Below are positions 8,406-15,420 of a DNA stretch of 17,321 nucleotides, one piece after another (position 1 is the stretch's first letter; every line of letters begins with the position of its first letter). The notes beneath the pieces are model-generated. The model had not been told where the DNA came from and ran no database searches. It saw only the letters and a list, made by a program, of their open reading frames with translations. Made by a program: the position numbers and the translations under genes. This DNA comes from an uncultured Flammeovirgaceae bacterium (GTDB lineage: Bacteria > Bacteroidota > Bacteroidia > Cytophagales > Cyclobacteriaceae), in the NCBI GenBank assembly GCA_937138955.1, contig CAKZPJ010000059.1, positions 1 through 17,321 of the forward strand, given 5' to 3'.

Positions 8406-9155
8406 ATGGAAAAATCAGCTAATATTTACATATTCTATCATTTATTTTTAGTAGAAAGGTGGCGAGACATATGGCATTATCATTTACAAAAAATGATTGA
8501 CTCCGAACTTTACGATAAGTGTGAAGAAATAAAATTGGGGGTAGTGTATAAAAATATTGAAGAGCTAGAAGAGTTTAAAAGTATCATTGAGGATTATAAG
8601 AAAGTATCAATTTTATACACGAGAGACTACGACAACCTGCCGGTGAAGATTTGGAGTGAGCCAGAAAAAAAGGTGAAAGCCCAGTTGGGGGAGGGGGAGT
8701 CTATATTAAAGATGATAGAGTATGCCAAAACCATTGATAATGATCAGTTTTGCTGCTTATTTTTTCACTCTAAAGGGGTGACTAAGCCCAATAATAAGCG
8801 TCGATCGCAGATCACCCATTTTTATAATAAAGGATTACCTGAGAGTGCCGATGCTGAAGAAACTCAGCATTTTATCTTAGAAGATATGACCGAAGAAACC
8901 GTAGTGAAATGGAGTGAAAAAATAGCATTATTGGAAAATCATTCTTTTTACTACTATATCTGGAATTTCTTTTGGGTTACCGGAACGATGCTTAAGAATT
9001 TCGACTTTAAGACTTTCAATAAAAAAGGAGAATTTCCAAGGAAATATAAATTCAGGGATCGGCACCACACTGCTATTTTCCCTATCAACTTGTATCAAGT
9101 ACAAAGCAAGAAGGATGTTGGAGACTTACGGAAACTAATAGGGTTTTACGAGTAG
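8406..9155 (+). CDS. Unrecognised protein, possibly glycosyltransferase-like
   Basis: 249 residues from ATG 8406; a TTG at 8376 would add ten residues and is less convincing. There is no signal peptide or clear membrane helix. The N-terminus IYIFYHLFLVERWRDIW, followed by LYDKCEEIKLGVVYK, looks like the first strands of a nucleotide-sugar-transferase-like alpha/beta fold. The middle holds CLFFHSKGVTKP, recalling the HTKG/HSKG element of several uncharacterised capsule-locus proteins, and later YYYIWNFFWVTG, like the NFWW element in the same proteins, then RHHTAIFPINLY. I cannot see a DxD motif at the usual place. Position between the lyase and the sulfotransferase genes, on the same strand, suggests a part in building or decorating the repeat unit. 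A glycosyltransferase is my best guess from remembered motif resemblance, not a firm assignment. Confidence 0.7.
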   Translation: MEKSANIYIFYHLFLVERWRDIWHYHLQKMIDSELYDKCEEIKLGVVYKNIEELEEFKSIIEDYKKVSILYTRDYDNLPVKIWSEPEKKVKAQLGEGESILKMIEYAKTIDNDQFCCLFFHSKGVTKPNNKRRSQITHFYNKGLPESADAEETQHFILEDMTEETVVKWSEKIALLENHSFYYYIWNFFWVTGTMLKNFDFKTFNKKGEFPRKYKFRDRHHTAIFPINLYQVQSKKDVGDLRKLIGFYE

Positions 9156-9178
9156 CATACGATAAAATGCCCTATTAG
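9135..9178 (+). promoter_or_regulatory. Stem-loop over the stop codon of the preceding gene
   Basis: CTAATAGGG (9135-9143) pairs perfectly with CCCTATTAG (9170-9178), and TTTTA (9144-9148) pairs with TAAAA (9163-9167) across a two-base bulge. The 14-base loop contains the TAG stop at 9153-9155. No T-run follows, so it is not a typical intrinsic terminator. It may mark an RNA-processing or mRNA-stability site, or partial attenuation between the glycosyltransferase-like gene and the sulfotransferase gene. Confidence 0.4.
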
Positions 9179-9245
9179 AGCGAAGGCATATGAGGTTTAA
9201 CCCTTGAGGGCTTCAATTTTACAGAGAATAAACAAAGAGTAATAA

Positions 9246-9968
9246 ATGATTTACGTTGTATTAGGAATGCATAAATCAGGAACTTCCCTGGTCGCCGAAA
9301 CCCTGCATAAGTCGGGTATAAATATGGTTGAGCTGCCCGAAGAGTATCAGGACTATAAACATGGCCTCAAGCACGAGCGGCAGAGTACATGTAAAATTAA
9401 TAAGGAGATTTTAGATGACGACAGCGGGTACTCTATACATAACGTTCCAGATCAACCCTTAGCCCCATCGGTCAAAAAGAAAATGGAAGAAGTGGTTGCT
9501 GCGTGTAGTATAGAAGGTGAAAGTTGGGGTTTTAAAGACCCTCGTACTTGCCTAACGTATCATTATTGGCAAGAGATACTTCCTGCTCATAAGGTGATTG
9601 CCATCTATCGTAACCCAGCTCAGGTAGTAAGTCATGTATTTGCCGGATGCCGTCGACCAGACAAGAAGTTAATCAGAGGATTTAAGTCTATTAGCGAATG
9701 GAAAACATATAACCAAATGCTATTGGATATTATACGGTCTAAAGATGCGACAGATGCACTACTGCTAAATTATGAAGACTTCATGAGTAGCCAACACGCA
9801 ATAGACAAGCTATCAGAGTTTACGGGCAAACCCATTAGTGACGCTCGTAAAAAAGATCACTTCAATTTTAAAGAGCAGCATCATCCTTTGTTAAGTTTTG
9901 ATATCTTCTCAAAAAAGAAGGTTTCAAGTCTATATAGCGAATTGGAAGATCAGAAAGAGAAGATGTAG
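9246..9968 (+). CDS. Sulfotransferase family protein (PAPS-dependent)
   Basis: A cytoplasmic protein of 240 residues. The N-terminal VVLGMHKSGTSLVAETL (residues 4-20) is the P-loop-like 5'-phosphosulfate-binding motif, WGFKDPRT (94-101) is a typical family element, and IYRNPAQVVSH (with Arg122 and Ser129) is the 3'-phosphate-binding motif. The expected reaction is transfer of sulfate from PAPS to a hydroxyl (or amino group) of a sugar. In this setting the likely acceptor is the lipid-linked repeat unit of the polysaccharide, which would make the product a sulfated polymer. It starts 90 bases after the previous gene and ends only 3 bases before the Wzy-like gene, so the two are very likely translated from one transcript. 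The acceptor and site of sulfation cannot be told. No PAPS-making genes are in the window. Confidence 0.87.
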   Translation: MIYVVLGMHKSGTSLVAETLHKSGINMVELPEEYQDYKHGLKHERQSTCKINKEILDDDSGYSIHNVPDQPLAPSVKKKMEEVVAACSIEGESWGFKDPRTCLTYHYWQEILPAHKVIAIYRNPAQVVSHVFAGCRRPDKKLIRGFKSISEWKTYNQMLLDIIRSKDATDALLLNYEDFMSSQHAIDKLSEFTGKPISDARKKDHFNFKEQHHPLLSFDIFSKKKVSSLYSELEDQKEKM

Positions 9969-9971
9969 TGT

Positions 9972-11420
9972 ATGAAACTAATGGTAAGCAGTGATGATAA
10001 TGTAGTTCGGGGCTTAGAAAACTTCAAGAAACCCTCTTGGATTGTTCTTAGTATTCTTTACGCTGCTTGTTGGTTTAGCATATCGCTGTATGCCCCAGTC
10101 GCTATTCGATTAGTAATGATGGCATTATTGTTGGCGTTCGCTCTTCGTTCTTATGTCCATTGCGTAGCAATTTTTCTGATGGTCTTGTTCATTCCGGCCT
10201 TTTCAGAAATGCTCTCAGATGTATCCAGGGGATTGGACGTTAGCCGTATTTTATTTATTCCATTTCTGGTTTATAGTCTTCTGCAGAAAAAAGTAAGAAC
10301 CATAAAAGGTGTGCCTTCTATTCTAATACTGATAACCTTATCTCTGGTGATTGGACAATTAGCGGCCAGCTTTCAAATAATGTTTCGGGGCATGCCTGTT
10401 AGTGCGGAAGAAACGTCCTCTTCTGATAATCTTATCAGTGTGCTTTCCCGAATTTACGACAACCTAGCTATCGTTGCCTTTTTATACTTTTCGTTTACTC
10501 GTCTTACAGTCCCGCATCTTAAATGGCTATTTATGGTGCTTATGTTGTACGGCGTATTCTTCGCGGCTTCTGTTCTAGAGTTTAACCTCCGGCACTACGA
10601 ACTATTGAGTAACCCTAGTTCTGATTCGGTAATATGGCAGAACCCTTTCTTCGAGCATAAGAATTATTGGTCGATGATTCTGGTATTCGTTTTACTGTTT
10701 GCTTTAATATTGCATACAAATTCTAATAGCCACAAAACGTTACTGAGACTCTGTATTGCTGTTTCACTGCTGGCTATTGCTACTTCTCTTTCTCGCCAGG
10801 CCTACGTATGGTCGGTGTTGGCCTTCTTATTGGTTGCAATATATAACCGTAACTACAAAATTATTATGTACGGGTTTTTGGTGGCGATAGCGATTGCTGT
10901 AATACAACCTGAATTTTTGCTTAAAAGAATGGAGAGTATGCTAGCGGCTAATAGCAAGGAAGATTTTCAGGCGCTTAATAGAAAAGTATCAGATATAGCA
11001 TTGAACCAGTTTGTAGATAATTTTACGTTGATACCTCAAATGTTTCGCAAAGACTGGGAGTATAACTGGTCGGAAGGGTTTTGGAATGGCTATCTGCATC
11101 AAGTAGGTATACTGGGTGTGGCACTTCTATTATACTTGTACTTCTTGATTTACCGCCAATTTTATTCGCTGTATCAGGTAAGAGATAAAATGTTGAAGAA
11201 TATTGGACTCATGGGAATGGTCTCTATTTTTTTAATGACAACGGCAAGCATGAACCGGCGCCTTACTAACTTTATGAACTATGCTGGCGAAATAACTGAA
11301 GTTGGAATGATGATAATGATGTTGATCTTATACGCCTCAATATTGTATTACGATCAACGTATGCAAGCCTCCAACCGTGAGCCAGTAGTGTCAAAATGGA
11401 AAGCGGAGTTACCTCAATAA
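9972..11420 (+). CDS. wzy: O-antigen polymerase/ligase-like membrane protein (Wzy)
   Basis: A 482-residue integral membrane protein with about 12-14 hydrophobic segments spread from residue 22 to near 465. A larger soluble loop lies at about 320-385, between the segment ending IAVIQPEF and the one starting GILGVALLLY, as in Wzy/WaaL proteins of the O-antigen ligase-like superfamily. SLSRQAYVW just before a membrane helix resembles the conserved SR-x-A element of that superfamily, and FWNGYLHQVGILG is similar to its conserved H-N-x-x-L-x-x-x-x-x-x-G element. Wzy joins flipped undecaprenyl-linked repeat units in the periplasm. A WaaL-type ligase role is less likely, because a flippase and a Wzc-type co-polymerase sit in the same locus. 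The start follows the sulfotransferase stop by 3 bases. The sequence of this family is very variable, so the assignment rests on topology plus context. Confidence 0.82.
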   Translation: MKLMVSSDDNVVRGLENFKKPSWIVLSILYAACWFSISLYAPVAIRLVMMALLLAFALRSYVHCVAIFLMVLFIPAFSEMLSDVSRGLDVSRILFIPFLVYSLLQKKVRTIKGVPSILILITLSLVIGQLAASFQIMFRGMPVSAEETSSSDNLISVLSRIYDNLAIVAFLYFSFTRLTVPHLKWLFMVLMLYGVFFAASVLEFNLRHYELLSNPSSDSVIWQNPFFEHKNYWSMILVFVLLFALILHTNSNSHKTLLRLCIAVSLLAIATSLSRQAYVWSVLAFLLVAIYNRNYKIIMYGFLVAIAIAVIQPEFLLKRMESMLAANSKEDFQALNRKVSDIALNQFVDNFTLIPQMFRKDWEYNWSEGFWNGYLHQVGILGVALLLYLYFLIYRQFYSLYQVRDKMLKNIGLMGMVSIFLMTTASMNRRLTNFMNYAGEITEVGMMIMMLILYASILYYDQRMQASNREPVVSKWKAELPQ

Positions 11421-11469
11421 ACAACTTATTCAAACCCTTGAATTCCGTCTTTAGCTACCAGAGGTATTC

Positions 11470-12624
11470 CTATTTAGCCTTATGAACCTTATTCTTATGA
11501 GTTGCTGGCAGTTCTGATGTTATCTCTCTGCAAATAGTAACACCAACATGATTCCAAGAATACTGCTTGTGAGCAATTTTATGCCCATTTTCGCCAAAAG
11601 CTTGGCATCGTGAAGGAGATTGTAGTAACTGGTCTAGGGCATCAGCCAAGTCTTCTATGTTATTCTCTACTAGAAATCCATTGACCCCCAGTTGGATAAA
11701 ATCAGGGGTTGCCCCTAGGTTAAGAGCCACAACAGGTAATCGATATAACATTGCTTCAATATACACAATACCGAACGGTTCGCGGATCGAAGGCATACAG
11801 AAAATGGATGCCCGTTCAAAGTACTTAGAGACTTCGCTTAAAGGTATTTTGCCTATTACCTTACAGTTGGGAAGAGTAACTTTAGGGCTACAACCGACAA
11901 TGGTTAAATGAGCATCTGGGTGTTTAAGTAAAATCTTTTGAAACGCTTCTACCAGCATTGGACCACCCTTACGCTCCCACTCAATCCCTACAAAAAGAAT
12001 TTCTTTCCGAGCGTAGCGGGCCTCATCAGCAGGAGGGCTTGAAACCTGTACATTGTAGCCCGCCCCTACACAAGCAACCTTTTTTTCTGGTAGTTGATAA
12101 TCATCTACTAATGATCGGGCTACCTGCCCTCCAAATACAAAGACTTTTGTGGCATTTTTGTAAACATATTGCTCCATTTTGATGTAGCCTGGAGATTTCT
12201 CGTACTTCTTAATTGATATATCGGGATAGTAATAGTTGGCCAAAACCGTATGATCAGTGTAAACGAAGTGAGGCGTGCCAGGGCTACTACAATCATGCAT
12301 CGATTGGGTTTGAAAAGTGAATGTATAATAACCAGGCACTACCTTTCTTTCAAGCATATTTTTTATATGCTTGAAAAGAAAGGTAGTGCAAAAAAATACT
12401 TTCTTAAGATCATCTTTAGACTTTTTGCCACTTAAAAAGTCGAGACCATATTCTTTCATTGAAAAAAAACCATTGATAATCAGTATTAGGGGCTTTTTAC
12501 TGAGGTAAACTTCCAGGTCTAGTACTTCAACGAAATGGTTCTTAAAATATAGGTCTAGTTGTTGAGTTACTTTAGCATTCGTATTCGAGAATTTGCCTTT
12601 TTTAATAAACAGAATTCTATTCAT
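11470..12624 (-). CDS. GT4-family glycosyltransferase (minus-strand paralogue)
   Basis: A 384-residue GT-B fold enzyme. The C-terminal donor domain has EILFVGIEWERKGG (strand and helix start), HLTIVGCSP, ASIFCMPSI and the retaining GT4 E-x7-E motif EPFGIVYIE (Glu282, Glu290). The N-terminal domain has the unusual FQTQS and PHFVYTDHT elements that are shared with the gene at 15421-16584, so the two are paralogues; they align without gaps over most of their length. It should transfer a nucleotide-activated sugar to the growing lipid-linked repeat unit at the inner membrane. It is the only minus-strand gene inside the locus, sits between wzy and wzx, and has its own -7 element. A large palindrome lies inside it (12336-12389). 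Donor and linkage are not predictable. Confidence 0.9.
   Translation of the reverse strand: MNRILFIKKGKFSNTNAKVTQQLDLYFKNHFVEVLDLEVYLSKKPLILIINGFFSMKEYGLDFLSGKKSKDDLKKVFFCTTFLFKHIKNMLERKVVPGYYTFTFQTQSMHDCSSPGTPHFVYTDHTVLANYYYPDISIKKYEKSPGYIKMEQYVYKNATKVFVFGGQVARSLVDDYQLPEKKVACVGAGYNVQVSSPPADEARYARKEILFVGIEWERKGGPMLVEAFQKILLKHPDAHLTIVGCSPKVTLPNCKVIGKIPLSEVSKYFERASIFCMPSIREPFGIVYIEAMLYRLPVVALNLGATPDFIQLGVNGFLVENNIEDLADALDQLLQSPSRCQAFGENGHKIAHKQYSWNHVGVTICREITSELPATHKNKVHKAK
12336..12389. repeat. Near-perfect palindrome with 24/25-base arms inside a GT4 gene
   Basis: The left arm at 12336-12359 and the right arm at 12365-12389 are reverse complements in all 24 positions apart from one extra base in the right arm (AAAA against TTT). 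The loop is five T residues (12360-12364). The outermost bases are GCACTACC and GGTAGTGC. It lies fully inside the coding sequence and encodes roughly residues 79-97 of the enzyme (CTTFLFKHIKNMLERKVV). No T-run follows on either strand, so it is not a standard terminator. It would form a very stable hairpin in RNA of either strand. Confidence 0.9.
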
Positions 12625-12774
12625 GGCAAAGTTTAGTATACTTGCAGGTCAAATATATGCAAAACTATTATTAAGAAAGTATTCCTCCATTCTCAGTAAA
12701 GATTTTTAAAAAGCAGTGAATAGTAAAATGGTTAGTGTCCTCTGCTAAGCACTAGTTATGCATCCACTGAACGT
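12625..12774. promoter_or_regulatory. Divergent spacer between GT4 (minus) and wzx (plus)
   Basis: 150 AT-rich bases. For the minus-strand gene, 12650-12657 reads CAAATATA on the plus strand, that is TATATTTG on the coding strand: a perfect TAnnTTTG -7 element about 25 bases before the ATG, the same geometry as before the wzc-like gene. No good -33 element is visible at the usual distance. For wzx no TAnnTTTG is present; its promoter is either non-canonical or not recognisable by eye. Confidence 0.5.
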
Positions 12775-14271
12775 ATGAGTATAAAATCGAAAGCCAGAAA
12801 CGCCCTCCCTTATTCTGTAGCTATATCAGTGGTCAATATTTTAGTAGCACTATTCGGTATCGTGTTACTGGTGCGCCATCTAGAAGCCAAAGAGTACGGA
12901 ATATACGCTTTACTGAATGCTTTACCTGCCTTATTCAATATGCTGCTCGCTTTGGGGTACGACCAATATCTAGCCCGCTACGTTCCCAGCATGACAAGTG
13001 GGGATACCGTACGAAATACAGTCTGGAATATTATTTTCCGGCGGTCGGTACTTGTTATTTCATTTTCAATACTTATGACGGTTGGATTCAGTGGGTACGC
13101 CCAATACTTTGGGCTCGATGGCTATTTTCAGCATCTGAGTACATATTTAGTTATTGTTGTATTCTACATTGCTCATGACCTACTGAAAAAATCTTTACTG
13201 GCTAGATTTTCGCAGAAAACGGTATTGTTTAATAATATCATTCATGAGCTAGGCCGTATTACAGTAATTGTGTACGGAGTTTCTATTGATGCTCAACTAC
13301 TGTTTTTTATACAAGGCTTAGTAGTAGTTCAAACACTTAGCTTTAGCGTGCTTGGGATTGTTTTTTTACGGCAATATGGCGTGCCTCCCATCATGAAGAT
13401 ACTACGACCGATTAAAGAAACGAAAGAAGAAAAGGATTATCGGTGGGGTAGTTACATTGATAAACTAGGAGGCTCTTTTTTAGGTACTGATATTGACCGT
13501 TACGTGTTAGCCTATTTTTCGACTAACATACAGGTAGCTGTTTATGCTATAGCGACCCGTATCCTATCCAAAGTGATGGATATTTATCCAAACCGGATGT
13601 TTTTGTATTTGATTCAGCCAGTAGTTTATTCTCGCTACGATGAGAATAAAGATGACTCCCAGTTAAACGAGGCTTTCCGATTTCTCTGTAGTGCTAATAA
13701 CATTATTGGATTTTTGTTAGTAGCTGTATTTGCTCCTTTGGGAGAAGAGTTATTACTGTTGGTCTTTGATCAAGAATATGTGCTACAGGCCTACTGGCCG
13801 CTACTTATCTTTCTGGGCTTTTTGATGCTAGAAAATATGCCACTCACTATAGTAGCGAAGGCTATACAAAAACCCAAGATACTTATCATTTCTAAAGCTG
13901 CCTTTATTTTTAACATCGCTGTCGGTATTCCTTTAGCGTATTACTACGGAGCAGCTGGTATGGCAGTGGCTACTGCTACTAGTGGAACCATAAGAAATGG
14001 GATAATATACATTCTTGTTAATAGACATATTACCTTGAGGATGCCTTGGTTAGCTATTCTTAAAAGTATTTTAAACGCTGCGCTTACCATTCTGGCAATC
14101 GTTTTACTCAGTCAGGTTATAGTTGGATTAGTGCTTTTTAAAGCCGTTTTCGGAGTGCTGATTTATCTTTTGCTGCTGAAATACAACTCAGTGTTTACAC
14201 CTTCTGAAGCGAAGCTTTTGATTTCGCTAACCCCCCCCAAATTTAAAAAGATAGCCGCTGCACTGGTATGA
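12775..14271 (+). CDS. wzx: Wzx-type polysaccharide flippase (MOP/PST family)
   Basis: A 498-residue membrane protein with about 12-14 hydrophobic segments. The N-terminus NALPYSVAISVVNILVALFGIVLLVRHLEAKEYGIYAL has the shape of the first helix of this family, ending in the EYGIYALL element common to polysaccharide/Wzx transporters (given here only as a landmark). The middle has a hydrophilic loop near residues 200-230 (TKEEKDYRWGSY). Wzx moves the undecaprenyl-pyrophosphate-linked repeat unit to the periplasmic face. The last four bases overlap the next gene's start (ATGA), so translation is coupled to the following GT4. A run of eight C (14231-14238) lies ten codons before the stop; gain or loss of one C would truncate the last 8-10 residues and disturb the coupling. 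Confidence 0.9.
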   Translation: MSIKSKARNALPYSVAISVVNILVALFGIVLLVRHLEAKEYGIYALLNALPALFNMLLALGYDQYLARYVPSMTSGDTVRNTVWNIIFRRSVLVISFSILMTVGFSGYAQYFGLDGYFQHLSTYLVIVVFYIAHDLLKKSLLARFSQKTVLFNNIIHELGRITVIVYGVSIDAQLLFFIQGLVVVQTLSFSVLGIVFLRQYGVPPIMKILRPIKETKEEKDYRWGSYIDKLGGSFLGTDIDRYVLAYFSTNIQVAVYAIATRILSKVMDIYPNRMFLYLIQPVVYSRYDENKDDSQLNEAFRFLCSANNIIGFLLVAVFAPLGEELLLLVFDQEYVLQAYWPLLIFLGFLMLENMPLTIVAKAIQKPKILIISKAAFIFNIAVGIPLAYYYGAAGMAVATATSGTIRNGIIYILVNRHITLRMPWLAILKSILNAALTILAIVLLSQVIVGLVLFKAVFGVLIYLLLLKYNSVFTPSEAKLLISLTPPKFKKIAAALV

Positions 14272-15416
14272 ACGAAAAAAATACGGTCACCCGAGTCGTA
14301 ATTGTAGTAGATACCATGATAGCCGGTGGAAAAGAGCGTCGCTTACTCGAGTTACTAAAGGGATTGGAAAACAACGAAACAATTTCGGTTTGCCTTATTA
14401 TCTTATCTAACCTAGTAGAATATGAGGAATTGCAGCATCTGTCCATCCAAACTATATTTCTTCCCCGAAGAGGAAAAAAGGATTTCACAATATTTTATAA
14501 GCTTTATCGCACTATCAAAAAGTTTGACCCCAACATTATTCAGAGTTGGTCTTCAGTCGCTTCGGTGTTTCTGTTGCCTACCATCTTGTTAAGTAAAGCC
14601 AAGTTTATCAATGCTATCATTGCCGATGCACCTTTGTCAATTAGACCATTTAGCAGCCGATGGTGGCATATAAAACTTTCTTTTCCACTTTCCGATAGTA
14701 TTATCAGCAATTCAGAAGCAGGAATAAAAGCGTATGGTGCGCCGCTTCATAAAAGTATCTGCATTCCTAATGGGATAGACCTTACTAGGTTTGAAAGTTT
14801 ACCAGATACTTCCGAGGTACGTCGCCGTTTTGGTATAACTACGAGGCATGTAGTAGGGATGGTGGCTAGTTTTCGGGGCGCTAAAGATTATTCTACCTAT
14901 CTAAAAGCCGCTCAATACGTATTAGATGACCGGGATGATGTTACTTTTATGGCGATAGGAGATGGAAAAGACTTGGATGAGCTGTCTAAAGTGTATAAAA
15001 ATGAAGAAAAAATTACTTTTACCGACAGAATCGCGGATATTGAAGCGGTAGTTAATATATTTAATGTTGGAGTGCTTATAACCGATCACCGAATCCACGG
15101 GGAAGGAATTCCTAACTCGGTGATGGAATATATGGCATTAAGAAAACCAGTAATTGCTACTGACGCAGGTGGCACTACTGAATTGGTGATTGATAAAATA
15201 ACCGGATTGGTTTGCCAACAACGCGATCCCCATGATTTAAAAGAAAAAATAGTGTATTTGCTTAATCATTCACGAGTAGCTCAAGCTATGGGAAATGCAG
15301 GTAGAGAAAGAATAGAAGCAAGCTTTACGCTTAATACAATGACTCTCGCTTACCTTAAATTATATGATCGGTCTTTCAAAAAAAATAATAGTAGTGGCGG
15401 TTACCATAAATACTGA
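14268..15416 (+). CDS. GT4-family glycosyltransferase
   Basis: A 382-residue GT-B enzyme. The N-terminal domain starts VVIVVDTMIAGGKERRLLELL, the glycine-rich donor/acceptor loop of GT4 enzymes, listed as a landmark; IQSWSSVASVFLLP and IISNSEAG mark the interdomain region. The C-terminal domain has IPNGIDLTRF, VVGMVASFRGAKDY and the E-x7-E motif EGIPNSVME (Glu279, Glu287), followed by YMALRKPVIATDAGGTTELV. It adds a sugar to the lipid-linked repeat unit on the cytoplasmic side. The start overlaps the wzx stop, and the stop is 4 bases before the next GT4, so the three genes form one tight unit. It is not closely similar to the YTDHT-containing paralogue pair. An A8 tract lies near the 3' end (15378-15385). 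Confidence 0.9.
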   Translation: MNEKNTVTRVVIVVDTMIAGGKERRLLELLKGLENNETISVCLIILSNLVEYEELQHLSIQTIFLPRRGKKDFTIFYKLYRTIKKFDPNIIQSWSSVASVFLLPTILLSKAKFINAIIADAPLSIRPFSSRWWHIKLSFPLSDSIISNSEAGIKAYGAPLHKSICIPNGIDLTRFESLPDTSEVRRRFGITTRHVVGMVASFRGAKDYSTYLKAAQYVLDDRDDVTFMAIGDGKDLDELSKVYKNEEKITFTDRIADIEAVVNIFNVGVLITDHRIHGEGIPNSVMEYMALRKPVIATDAGGTTELVIDKITGLVCQQRDPHDLKEKIVYLLNHSRVAQAMGNAGRERIEASFTLNTMTLAYLKLYDRSFKKNNSSGGYHKY

Positions 15417-15420
15417 CTGA

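Noticed and set aside
11421..11469. Possible terminator between wzy and the convergent GT4
   Set aside because: No stem-loop with a T-run could be found in the 49 bases.
12250..12435. 61-codon plus-strand ORF across the palindrome
   Set aside because: It lies antisense within a well-supported GT4 gene and shows no protein-like features of its own.
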